Shown here: piece after piece, positions 1 to 10,674 of the stretch
How positions within the stretch are numbered: the first letter of the stretch is position 1
How the letters are laid out: every line of letters starts with the position of its first letter
Source: Trema orientale
Lineage: Eukaryota > Streptophyta > Magnoliopsida > Rosales > Cannabaceae
Direction: 5' to 3'
NCBI GenBank assembly: GCA_002914845.1
Contig: JXTC01000074.1
Span: 1 to 64,000, forward strand
Length of the DNA stretch: 64,000 bases
Made by a program: the position numbers and the translations under genes
The notes under the pieces: generated by a model
The model's database searches: none
The model's input: the letters and a program-made list of their open reading frames with translations, nothing else
What the model was told of the DNA's origin: nothing

Positions 1-3000
1 TTTTTTTTGCTCGGTAATTTATTTTAGTCTTTTGCTAATGGGAGGTGATATTTTGATGCTCGATTCTGATGTAAACAATCTGACAGGTTCCTGGAGTAAT
101 TTTATACTTTATACCGTGGAAAAGCTGAATGTTGAAATTTGGCCATTTGGGTAAAAATTAAATAATAATTAAATAGTTGAAGCAATACAACTGTGCTCCC
201 CATTTTCTTCACATAAAGTCATGGACTCATGGGTCATTACTTTAGTACGCTCTCTCTCTCTCTCTCTCTATCTCTATCTATTTGTATATGTCTCTCTCTA
301 TCACAATTAGGATCCATAAGGACCTCCTTTTGTGCCCTCAAAAAGTAAGTGAAAGGGATGTTTGCTTTTTCCCCAGCCCACCCTATATTGCGGAGCTTAT
401 CATATTTGGGTACCTAGTAGAGGGAGACATTCTATATGTTTGAAAAATAGCTTCTTCTTTTTTAATGTATATCATATTAAAAAGTTAAACAAATTGGCAA
501 CTTTGTTACTACTTTAAAATGACAATTTGAAATACTCTAGTACTTGCTAATTTTCGGTCAAGATTTTTCTCCCAACTGAGATTTGTAGATTTTTTTACTT
601 TTTATTTTTTTCTCTATTGAATAGAGGTTTTGTTTTCGAGATGCTCAATCTCATGCTAGTCTCATGTTTGGTTTTGTGGTATATATGAACAAAGAACAGC
701 TACTTAATATTTTCGCTATTAATGATGTAATGATTACATCCTATTCATTATTGAGTTTGCTAACTAAAATGAGAAAGACAATAGATCACTAAGGAACTGA
801 GCTATACTCTCTTTTAACCTGTTAATATTTTGAGATTAAACCTCAAATTGTAACAACTTATATCATATAGATGGGATAGTTGAGACGTATCGATACCTCG
901 ACTTTTGTAGAAATCTATGAAGCTCCATCTTGAAGGGATGTAGTGCTTAATAAAAAGGAATTGGTAGCCCAAGTCATAACACATAATATTATATACGTAA
1001 ACCTACTACTGACATGACTGTCAACTTACAAACAAGCTTAAAAGATTTCTTAAAGTTTATTAGTTGCACAAGTAAAAAATTGGCATTAGCAAAAGTAGAA
1101 TCATTTGAGCATTATTTTGGAAAAAGTTGCTTAATCAAAGATGATATGCCTTTTTCTTTTGATGACACGTTTATTTTTGCTTTTGATTTGTTGGAAGCTT
1201 TAAAGTGTTCTCCTTCGTTCTATTTCATTTTAAAGCAGAAAGTTATCTCTTAAAGTTTGGCTTTATGTTATGTAGAATAGGCAATAAAACAAATAGCCCC
1301 GTGGAGTTGCAAAGTTTGTTTTGTCTCGTGAACACGAAGATGGATTTTGGCCCCATGGAGTTGCAATGACCTTTTTTTTTTCTTTTTTTGGTAATGAAGC
1401 AATGACTTGTTAACATCCTTTGTTACTTGTAACCTTTCAAAAAGAATACCTTAAAATTCATATATAGCTCATTTTATTTATCAAAAAGATTAGTAGAACA
1501 TTATTAAACAAGTATGCTAGCCAGTATAAAAGTTAGAGAAGAACATATATATAGATGTACTGAACATATTCCTTCTTTGACTGGCTAAGGTTAAATTCCC
1601 GCATGGGATTCGAATCCACAAAAGGAATTTTGGGTGGAGGGACAAAAGGGGTTCAAAGGACCATTCCGACCAGGAATTTTGCCTGCCCCTTTTCTGGTTA
1701 GGCTTGGCAACCACCACCATTTTGTGCTTCTACTGCTCTTGGATATTTTATTTAAGTTATTATTGTTATTACTATAGTTTAGATTTGGAGATACAATTCT
1801 TAATTTCCTATTAATATAAGCATTATCTTGGGGATTGTGTGCGCATTGCGGACCATGTCGTGTCCTGTCACTGTGGCGAATCGTTTTGGCAGTGTGTCAC
1901 ATAAAACTTGTATTGGGACAAGGATTCCTAGCCATTTTCTTATTTGGGTAACACATTCTAGGTAGCTTTTTGGTCTACAATTATATGTCCTTTATGTTCC
2001 TAAGTCTATTGTTATTGTTATTTTTTAAATGTTATGTACTATATGTTCACTTATAATATTCATATGTGGTAAGAAGTTTTCATCTCTTTTATCTACTTCC
2101 CAGATTTACAGTTCCATAGAGAGCAGCTACCAGCAAGGCACAGTGGGATATTTGCTAAAGAGTACTGTACGTATACTGGTTTGTTTATTGACTCATTCTT
2201 AAGCAAAAGCAGACCCCATACAATACCAATTGCTAAAGATGTGTAACGTACGTAGAGTAGGCATAGTCTCAAAATTACGTTTTTGACGGCCCCATTTGAC
2301 AAAATTTTTCTAATCCAATTCAAAGGTATATATGAAAATACAGATAATCCAAAAAAAAAAAAAACAATGAACCAAACCATTACATTCTAGTATGACTCGG
2401 AGGAAAAAAAATTGTATACGAGAGATATGAGATACACACACCTTCACTATAGATAATCCAACTCCATTATAGTTACTTTTTTCATCTACATATAGCGGAA
2501 TAATGACAAAAATGGATTAAATTAGACAAATGAAAAATTACGTGCTAAAATTAGAACATTTTAAAATTTATGAGTCAAAATGGGATTCAAGTAATATTTT
2601 GAGACAAAAAATGAGATTAACCCAAAAATAAAATAAAATTCTTGACTGATTAAACTAGATGAAATTTGATTGACGTGTCAATTTTTTAATAGTATTATAC
2701 TATAAGTAGGGATTTTTCTTTCATCCCTACCCCGAAAAAGCATAAAGTTATGCATCATAAATTATGAGGTGCAAAGGGGCAGTACGCACTTCCCGGAGTG
2801 GCGTTTTCCACTGCGTCACATCAGTTTTGACAATCTCACTTTAAACAAACTAGCTACACCAAAGCCATAGGATTTTATTTATTTATTTATTTTTTTCTGA
2901 TGAGAACCAAAGACCATAGTTAATTACAAAGGCTCCTCTCTCTGGCTTTATAGCTTCTGTTGCTCTGGGTAATATTAACTTGCTATCCAACAATCTACTA

Positions 3001-3502
3001 TTTTCATTGTTATTACTTTTTGTTTGTTAAAGGATTTTATGGGGCCTTTCTCTGCATTATTGAAAAAAAAAAAAGGCTCATGGTTCTGACTTCTGACTTC
3101 TGTGGAGTTAGCTTATCCAAATTATGTATATTTTATATATATATTTATATATATAAAAGAATAATGATTGAAGTTCGTTCATTCCAAGGACTATAAGCCC
3201 AGGTCTCGTCTGAGCTTAGCAAATCTCTTCCTTTTATATTATAACTTGCAACAATCACATCAAATATTATCAAGAGTATAAGAACTTGCAACAATCACAT
3301 CAAATGATATGATTGTTCATAAGAAAAAAAAGGGTAATAAATTAGTATCAGCGCTCAATCAGTTACATGTATGAAATAGGGTGGTAAAAGCATATGGACT
3401 AAACTAATGACTCCTCCAAATGAGTCCTTGTGGAGAATTGATGCCCCAATTTATATCATAAATTTTGTTCTGTTACATCTCAATCTTTCTTTTGGTTAAG
3501 CA
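1..3502. other. Gene-free 5' stretch
   Basis: I recognise no gene here. The DNA is AT-rich with homopolymer runs, a CT-rich microsatellite near 250-300 and an AT run near 3136-3155. The longest open frames (for example 2093-2380 minus and 1014-1253 plus) have no family resemblance or splice-supported continuation and look accidental. Confidence 0.6.
248..303. repeat. CT-rich microsatellite
   Basis: Runs of TC dinucleotides interrupted by TA steps. A simple-sequence repeat with no gene attached. Confidence 0.85.
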
Positions 3503-6500
3503 TCATACTTTTTCAGTGGTAGTTCTGTCTTTGAGCTTACAAAAGAAGGATCTATACCTCTGTGCTAATCCAAACATGCCCAGAGTGCCCCCAGTGTGAA
3601 GCATTACCACGGTAGTATCCTCTTTACTTTCCTTCTCACTGAGAATTGTTGCCATTTCCCAAGCAGCAAGAGTATACACTGGATCAACTAGAATACCGGT
3701 TCTCTGTGCGATATCCTGGCATGCCTCTATTTCACCTTCCAAAATGTTTCCAAATCTGAGAAACAGATATCGGTCTTGGTCTTAAAAAGTGCAGACTCAA
3801 CTTATAGAAGATGACAAAAATATCTTCATTTGAGTTTGAGGAATGCTAGCAACACTGTCTTTTACACTCTTTTTCGCACTCTTCTAATCTCACTGCTTAA
3901 CACGTGAATTTCACTATGATTTATTGCATTATTAAAATATTAAACTAGATAGTGGAATCCACGTATTAGACAGTGAGACTGGAGAGTACAAAAAAGAGTG
4001 AGAAAGAAAGTGCATTTAGCATTTCTCTTTGAGTTTTGTCACGTCATTTATCAAACAAGTTTGTCTAACATAGCAAAGTTCACAGATACAGATAGTTACC
4101 AGCAAAGGACATTTTGTGTCAATGCTAGATGAATGACAGCTTGAAATTTTCTTATGTAGGGGAATAATCACAATCACTAACAACTAGTTTACACCTATTC
4201 AAATGGCTGTGCGATAGAAATGTTAGCAGGTAATGTTTATATAACATAAAGTACATCTTAACCAAAGCCTGACTTGATTAAAGTGATTAAAAACAAAGTC
4301 ACCTATCAAGAATAAGGGAATTGAGAAGACTATAAATTTGGAAGACAAAGAGAAGCTTACTAACTTTCGTGGATGCCGACGTTCTACCCAATGCACGATA
4401 CCATCATCTATGTCATCCACTCCATTTTCAATGAAATTAAAACCAAAATGCCTCTTGAAGTTGGAAATCAAGCATCTCTCTCGTTGTTGGTACCCCTCAA
4501 CCGTATCGGCCAGCATCACTGCAGTTATCTCCCATGGGAGCCTGGCAGGAAGCACAAGCAGCAATAATCTAAAATAAATGATATACTTCAAGTACAAGGA
4601 TATTCAATTCCACTAGAACACACCCTAAGCAAATGGTTCCAAGTCCTAAACCAACAGCTGTTGTGCCAGTACCAGCATCTACAATAAGTCTCAAGGCCCT
4701 TTCTTTTCCAAATAAGTGATCCTGTGATAAAAACTGCACTAGACGAATCACACCTATGAAAAAGAAACTGTATTAAGTAAGCTAATCATTAATAATAATT
4801 TATCAAAAATCAGTTTTTTGCAAAAAGGATGACGAAAGTAACACAACTTCCAGTTACCTAGTAAAGCTACAACATCCCCAGCACCTTCATTGATGATAAC
4901 AACCCTTGTTGTATGGTCACTTTTATAAGCTTCTATTTGTGCAGATTTTGAACCAAAATTATTTTGGGTTAGAGATGCCTCCAAAATATCATCGAACCAC
5001 AGAACATGACCACCACAGCCTGCCACATAATCAGCATGGCTCCTAAGCATCTTTTCTCTGTTAGCATAAACAGATCTTGGCATATAAGTGACATTCCCAT
5101 ATAGTGACGAAATCAAGTTATAGCCCGTCTGAATTTCAGGTTGTTCCCCTCGTAAAAGCAAATGAGACTTTATTCCTCTCTCTGCACATGACACAGCTGA
5201 AATATAGGCAAAAACAATCACTTAGCAGCTAAGCATTCACATGCCTCATTGTACTAAAGTAAGCCTCCAGTAACTGCAGCAACGAATTACCAACCTACTG
5301 CTGCTGCATGTGCACTTTGACACCCTCCACATGTAACCTAAAAGAAATCGTGACAGCAGGAAGTTATTGACAAGTGGCTAAGCTGGGAGTGATCATTACT
5401 TGACAAGTTCATTGAAACTCAAAGAGAAAAGAAAAAAGGAAGAAGAAAAGGCTACGATTCTCACTAGGTTGGATCCATTCCAATGCAAATTAAGTTGATA
5501 AACAAGAGCACTAGAAAGGTTCCAATATGTTGTAGAAAAGGCGCACATGTTCTAGGGCAATATTACAACAATGCAACATGTTTGAGCATCCTATTCACCA
5601 TCTCTTCCATAAAAGCGTACTAATGTTACATTCCATCTCCTATGTCAAACATATAATGCAGATGCTATAAAATGAAACAATCTGTACTATTTTTCTTACC
5701 GTAATAATACCCATGAGCATGACTCTGAAGGTGGAATTCATGTTTACATGACGCATACAGTTAATTAAATAAAAGTTGGGGAAAGGAAAAAACAGACACA
5801 GAGAGGAAAAACCGGTATATTCAACCAACAAGAAGCAGGCGTTTCTGAAATAAAACTGTCATACTATGTTCAAAAGGATTTAAAACTAACCACATCCGTC
5901 ACTAAATGATCTTCTACAAGAGGAAGTAGTGCATCCAATTTTCTTGATTTATTACCATTTACTAATGGATGCAGTAAATCATCCCTCACAACACAGAAAG
6001 ATGTTTCTTGGTTTTCATTCTCCATTTTAGGACCAAGAGAGGGATTAGTATTGGCTGACAGGAAAATCTCACTGCTTGGTCCTGCCCCTCGTGGTCCTTT
6101 CTCCGCAGAAAGCACTATTTGCTGAATTTTGGTATCAGGGCTTGGCAGTGTCCATCTTCTATCAAGCAATGTGGCCACAAACTCTTCACCATTGAATTTG
6201 ACTCTGGGACCCTGAAATGAGAAGGGAACATTAATCACCTATTCTTAATAAGGAAAGAAAGACACTACAGATATTTCACAAACTCTAAGCCAATGAATCC
6301 AGGATTAAGTAATGTTGCAGTTTAACAATATGAATACGAAGTCAAAGTGTGTAAAAAAAGCAAAGCAGTAATTAAAGACGAAGAAAAACAGAAATTTAAT
6401 TAATATAAGTTGTTACACCTAGCATTTCCAATAAGAATCTTCAACATTTCGCCAAAAGCTTGGTTGAATTGGATTCAGAATGAAGCATTTGACATAAACA

Positions 6501-7067
6501 CGTGTCAAACAAAAGTACTTGGCTAGAAAGCCAATTCATACAAGCATTCCTTACTACATACCACTTCCATTGTTGGGTTTTTGTCTGAATGCCAAACCAG
6601 TATCCAAGGTCTCATGGTACCAAAACAAAACCTTAGTTGTCACACATATGGGTCATGTTTACTAATGCGTAATGAACCGTAATGCGAATAAAAATGAGGG
6701 AACTTTTTCTCTTTACGGATTAGTAAACACGCCCATAATATCCAAGAAGAATTATTCTACATACTGCCGACGCTTGGTTAAATTGGAACCAGACATTAAG
6801 ACATAAACACATGTCAACCGCAAACTAACTAGTGAGAAAGCTCATGTATACAAGTAAATCCTTGACCACATACCACATCCATTGATGGGTTATCTAAGTT
6901 TTTACGGTACCAATAACAATTGAAGGAAAAAAAAAAAACACTTGTATGCGCAGCGTATGGCAACCATTATTACAGCCACAGGGAAAGAGAGGTAAACTAA
7001 CCTGTGAGCAAAGTGAGCGTTTCGTTGCTGAAAGGGCAATTCTAGTGGGAAAGCGTTGGAGTTTCAT
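3503..7067 (-). CDS. D-cysteine desulfhydrase 2 / ACC deaminase-like PLP enzyme
   Basis: PLP-dependent enzyme of the tryptophan-synthase-beta fold. Plant members break D-cysteine down to pyruvate, H2S and ammonia; bacterial relatives deaminate ACC. Exons, in transcript order: 7067-7002, 6211-5891, 5337-5295, 5196-4858, 4753-4624, 4541-4365, 3755-3503; all phases agree and give 442 aa. The PLP-binding lysine is K110 in [13 protein letters not shown] glycine-rich [11 protein letters not shown] segment follows, and [10 protein letters not shown] lies near the C terminus, as in the family. Exon 1 codes 22 residues rich in Arg, Ser and Ala, which fits a mitochondrial targeting peptide (inference). 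About 55 residues between exon 1 and the catalytic core are poorly conserved in type. Closest match from memory is Arabidopsis At3g26115. Intron 1 carries an internal duplication and a short TIR element; intron 6 carries a MITE. An alternative GTAAGC donor at the end of exon 6 would break the frame and was not used. Confidence 0.9.
3838..4027. mobile_element. Mutator-like MITE with 9-bp target duplication
   Basis: A 190-bp foldback sequence inside the last intron of the desulfhydrase gene. It begins GAGGAATGCTAGC and its other end read in reverse begins GAGAAATGCTAAA. The two arms pair over about 80 bases at roughly three quarters identity (landmarks ACTCTTTTT, TCTCACTG, ACGTG, CACTAT). It is flanked on both sides by the same nine bases, TTTGAGTTT (3829-3837 and 4028-4036). 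A 9-bp duplication is the hallmark of Mutator-like elements. No coding capacity, hence non-autonomous. Confidence 0.85.
6428..6912. repeat. Diverged direct duplication within intron 1
   Basis: Sequence at about 6428-6625 recurs at about 6742-6912. Shared landmarks in the same order: GCTTGGTTNAATTGG, GACATAAACAC, TACAAG, ACATACCAC, TCCATTG and GGTACCAA. A short TIR element sits between the copies. Old segmental duplication inside an intron; no coding effect. Confidence 0.7.
6649..6735. mobile_element. Short TIR element in intron 1
   Basis: An 87-bp sequence whose ends are inverted copies: left TGGGTCATGTTTACTAATGCG, right (reversed) TGGGCGTGTTTACTAATCCG. TA lies on both sides (6647-6648, 6736-6737), so a TA target duplication is possible. 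A related, longer sequence lies at 58075-58315. Class not determined. Confidence 0.6.
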
Positions 7068-7409
7068 GGAGTTGTAGCACTAAAAGAAATGCCCACTAAA
7101 AGTGGCTTTACTTTACAAGCATAGTGAAGATGTGATATGGCTTGTCCTTATAAACAACTAGCCATGGAGATTGCAATTTGCAGCTTCTTCTCAAGAATAA
7201 ACCCCTGTTTCAAACAGCAATGGGCCGTTTTGTTTCGGGAAAGCTCATAGATACCCTTTTTAAAAAACATATTTACATGATACTCGTTTTTTATTTTTAT
7301 TTCATAAATACTCGTTTTTAGAAAAATATAGACCATTAAATATATATATATATATCGCAGAACTGTTAAATATATACCGTGTTCTACGTTCATTTTACGA
7401 ACAAAATGG

Positions 7410-7815
7410 GGTTTCTAACACTTTTACCTATAAAAAACTAAAAAAATTACAAAAATAAAGAAGTCAAGCTTTTCAAATTTTTATACGATTTTTATTAGAA
7501 AAATATCACTTTTTATGAAATAGAAAAATACTATTTTTAATATAGTTACTGGTTACGAGTTTCTAAAAACTGATTACCGGTTACTGGTTTCCAGTTATAT
7601 ACTAGTTATAAATATTTTTAGTTTTTAGTTACCAGTTTCTAAAACCTGGTTATGGTTACTAGTTACTATTTTAAAAAATAGTATTTTTCTAAATTTTTTT
7701 AAAAATTATATTTTTCTAATAAAAACCGTACCATACCTTAAAAAAATGCTAACCACTGTATTTTTCAAATTTTTTCAGAAAATACTGTATAATGTCTAAT
7801 TTCCCCAACAAAATG
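7410..7815. repeat. Dispersed palindromic repeat, copy 1
   Basis: About 405 bp shared with 25117-25526 in the same orientation. Both copies start GGGTTTCTAACACTT, have a core of alternating ACTGGTTACCAGTT-type palindromes, then TTTTTCTAATAAAAA, a CAGAAATACCGTA-type stretch, and end TCTAATTTCCCCAACAAAA. Non-coding; probably a non-autonomous transposon, but target duplications were not identified. Confidence 0.75.
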
Positions 7816-8448
7816 AGGCGGGTCTAGGATTTATGTTTTGAAAATGAAAATAGGCCCAATAAACTATGTTAGGTAGCCCATTTTCTGAATCTAAAATTTG
7901 GAAAGGGAAAAAGATACTACATTTTGATAAATAATACCAAGAATACTATGTCCAAATTTTTACTTATTTTGTACTATCTTTTTTTAGAAAAATAACAAAT
8001 TCTTACTAAGAAAGACTAAATAATGTCTTAGAATTTCTATTTTTTCTTGTTTCTTTTTACTACTAATTTACTTGTAGCTGATCACTCTTAAAACTAATTA
8101 TCAATTTATTATTAGAAATCATAAACTAATTAATTTTTAGAAACTAGAAACAAAATTGGTTACTAAAAACTAATAACCATATTAGTTTCCACCATAAATA
8201 TTATAACTATTTAGTTAATAAAAATTGAAAACCAAATTAGTTTCTATCATAAACAATAGAACTATTTAGTTAATTCAGTTATTGATTACTAGAAACCAAT
8301 TTGGTTCTTGGAAATTAGTTGCCAGAATCCAAAAACCAATATATATTTCTATTGCTTTTACTTCAAAAATATAATTACTTAATTTGAAAACTTGATCATA
8401 TTCTTCAGCGTCATTGTTCAACGCTTCACTCAAATCTTACTACAGGGT

Positions 8449-8935
8449 ATTCTACAAAAAGGAAATCACAATAGCTTTCAGGAAACTTTCCTTATTTACT
8501 GTGATTTGAAAAAGAAATCACAATAGTTTCTAAGAAACCTTTGTAGTTTTATGTAATTTACTTAGTTATAGGACATTCTGCTAAAAGGAAATCATGATGA
8601 TTTCTAGGAAACATTTGTGGTTTCCTATAATTTATTTAGCTACAGAACATTTTGTAAAAAAAAAACCACAATGATTTTCCGGAAATGTTCGTGGTTTCAT
8701 GTGATTTACTTACGTATAGGACATTTGGCTAAAGGAAACCAAACTAGTTTCTAGGAAACCTTTGTGCTTTCTTGTGATATAATTACGTACAAGACTTTCG
8801 GCTAAAGGAAACCAAACTGGTTTATCGGAAACTTTTGTAGTTTCCTGTGATTTACTTATTTACAGAACATTCCGCTGATCGAAAACTAAATTAAACCAAA
8901 TTATTTTCTAAAAAACTTTTGTGATTTCCTGTTAA
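8449..8935. repeat. 73-bp tandem array (about six units)
   Basis: The motif GACATTCTGCTAAAAGGAAA and its variants recur at about 8449, 8573, 8645, 8719, 8791 and 8865, giving spacings of 72, 74, 72 and 74 for the last five. Each unit also has a TTTCTAGGAAACNTTTGTGGTTTC block and a GTGATTTACTTA block. Units are diverged, so the array is old. Within each unit the two GGAAACC/GGTTTCC blocks are inverted relative to one another. Confidence 0.8.
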
Positions 8936-9559
8936 AAATAAGATGACTTATTTACTAAAATGTCACCGCATTTTCTAGCTTCCAAAGTATTTAGAAAAAT
9001 GCCATAAAAAGGTCGTAAGGATTTTTATTATTTTTGAAATATCGTAAATTTGATAATATTTTTTGAAAAATATGTATAAGTGTCCAAAACCCATTTGAAA
9101 ATCCTAGGGAAAAAAAAAAGAGAGAAAATAGGAAAGACAACGCCAAATCGCCAATTTGACGTTCTCAAAACGAGATCAGCTCATACATTGTCCTTGCTTG
9201 CGGTAATAATAATATGGGCAAAATCCATATTAATAGTTTGCAGCTCTGTATCTATTTTAAAATCCATCACTTCAGCTATATTAATAATATGCAGCTCTGT
9301 ATCTATATTAAATTAATTGACTTTTATTTTGTTTATGGGCAAAAGTCTTTTACGCATTAGAAACAGAGAATTTTTGTCATCTTTATACCAATTTCAACAA
9401 TTTTTACATTTCAATTGTTATTTTAATCAAATATTTTTAGCAGTATCCGTGTTATTGTTACCAAAAAAAAAAAAAAAAGCTCAGCACTCTGTATTAAAAC
9501 AACACTACCAAACATGGTTATTATTATTTGTTCGGACTAATTATCGGATTAATAAAAAA

Positions 9560-9725
9560 GGGCGCGTCTACAGTAGGGGCGCCTCTACGTAGAGCCTGTC
9601 TATTCACCGTTGGATGAGAATCTGTATATAAATAGATTCTCTACAGATTCTCGTTATTCCTCACAGATTCCCATTCAACGATAATTAAGGCATGACCCTA
9701 CGTAGGGACGCCCTACCGTAACCAT
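9560..9725. mobile_element. TIR foldback element (MITE-like)
   Basis: Left arm has GTAGGGGCGCCTCTACGTAGAG-like sequence; the right arm reversed has GGTAGGGCGTCCCTACGTAGGG-like sequence. Inner sequence is also inverted (CGTTGGATGAGAATCTG against AGATTCCCATTCAACG; GAGAATCTGTA against TACAGATTCTC). The flanks are both poly(A)-like, so a target duplication cannot be judged. Confidence 0.65.
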
Positions 9726-10033
9726 CCCAAAAAAAAAAAAAAAACAAAAATGAATAAAGAGCTTAAAAAACGACACTAGAATCATAACATGACATATACT
9801 TCAAAACGACAACCTAAAGACTAGGATGAACTGGAAACGACATAATTATGTGCATCTATCTATCTATTTCATCATAAATAATCAATCACGAAAAACCCCA
9901 GCTGAGGTTTTGGTTCGTTCGTGTGCCGCCTCCATAAAATTCCACCTCTCTCTCTCTCTCTCTCTGACCTTAGCCTCCGGCGAAACCCAGTCGTCTCCGG
10001 CCAATATCGTCGGACAAGTCAATCACTTCCCGG

Positions 10034-10668
10034 GTACATCTATCTTTCTCTTTCATTTTCCTTTTCGGTCAATAATTTCTGTAAAGATTTCGTTGAATCA
10101 AATCCATTTTCTTCTTCTCCTTCTTCTTCTTCGTCATCATCATCCATGGCCGTGGATTGAGTAAGGCTTTAGCCGATGATTAAGTCGAATTTAACGTTTT
10201 CGAGAGCTAGCTCATGAAACCAACCTCAATAGTCTGTAGTAGTAAATTTTAAACCATAGAGGACATCCCATCACTTTCATATTAACCCCTTGTGCTTGTT
10301 CCTTTATAATTCATAGTTTTACACTAAGAATGAAGCATGATATTGTTTTTTTCTTAATTAATGTTTCCGTAATTTAAAGGGATTCACATTATTGGATAAG
10401 CAACTCCAAATTGTATAAAAAAGATTCAGTTAATTTAGACTGCTCGATTGAATTGGTTAGAAGTTCAAATGTTTTAAGGGTTTTATTTTATTTTATTTTT
10501 TAAAGGGTCGGTTCTTTATTACTAAGGATTCCGATTCTATTTGTTTATGTGGGAAAGAGTTTAATACGTAGGTTTCAAGGGAAATGTGACTCTCTTGAGT
10601 TTGGCTTAAAAAAAAAAAATCCTTGATTTGATTGAGCTAATTGATTGAACCTTGAAGTTTTCCGACAG
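10034..10668 (+). other. Probable 5' UTR intron of SDA1
   Basis: A CT-rich leader ends CCCGG|GTACAT and an acceptor-like CCGACAG|TATACA lies six bases before the SDA1 ATG. The region between is T-rich and contains many stops. Splicing here would remove intervening ATGs. Inferred from consensus only. Confidence 0.4.
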
Positions 10669-10674
10669 TATACA

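Larger units (their letters stand above)
7068..10674. other. Repeat-dense spacer before SDA1
   Basis: Divergent promoter region between the desulfhydrase gene (-) and SDA1 (+). It is dominated by AT-rich repeats: a palindromic element (7410-7815), degenerate TAGTTTCTA-type repeats (about 8060-8345), a 73-bp tandem array (8449-8935) and a TIR element (9560-9725). A CT tract at about 9945-9965 lies in the probable SDA1 leader. No gene recognised; small open frames here fall in repeats. Confidence 0.6.

Noticed and set aside
1590-1620. tRNA T-arm-like sequence GGGATTCGAATCC
   Set aside because: No acceptor stem, D arm or anticodon arm could be placed on either strand around it.
2093-2380. 95-codon minus-strand open frame
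   Set aside because: No family resemblance and no splice-linked partner; AT-rich hydrophobic reading typical of chance.
4356-4364. Strong GTAAGC donor after exon 6 of the desulfhydrase gene
   Set aside because: Its use shifts the frame in exon 7; the GTTAGT donor four bases earlier in transcript order of the exon end restores KFGNILEGE.
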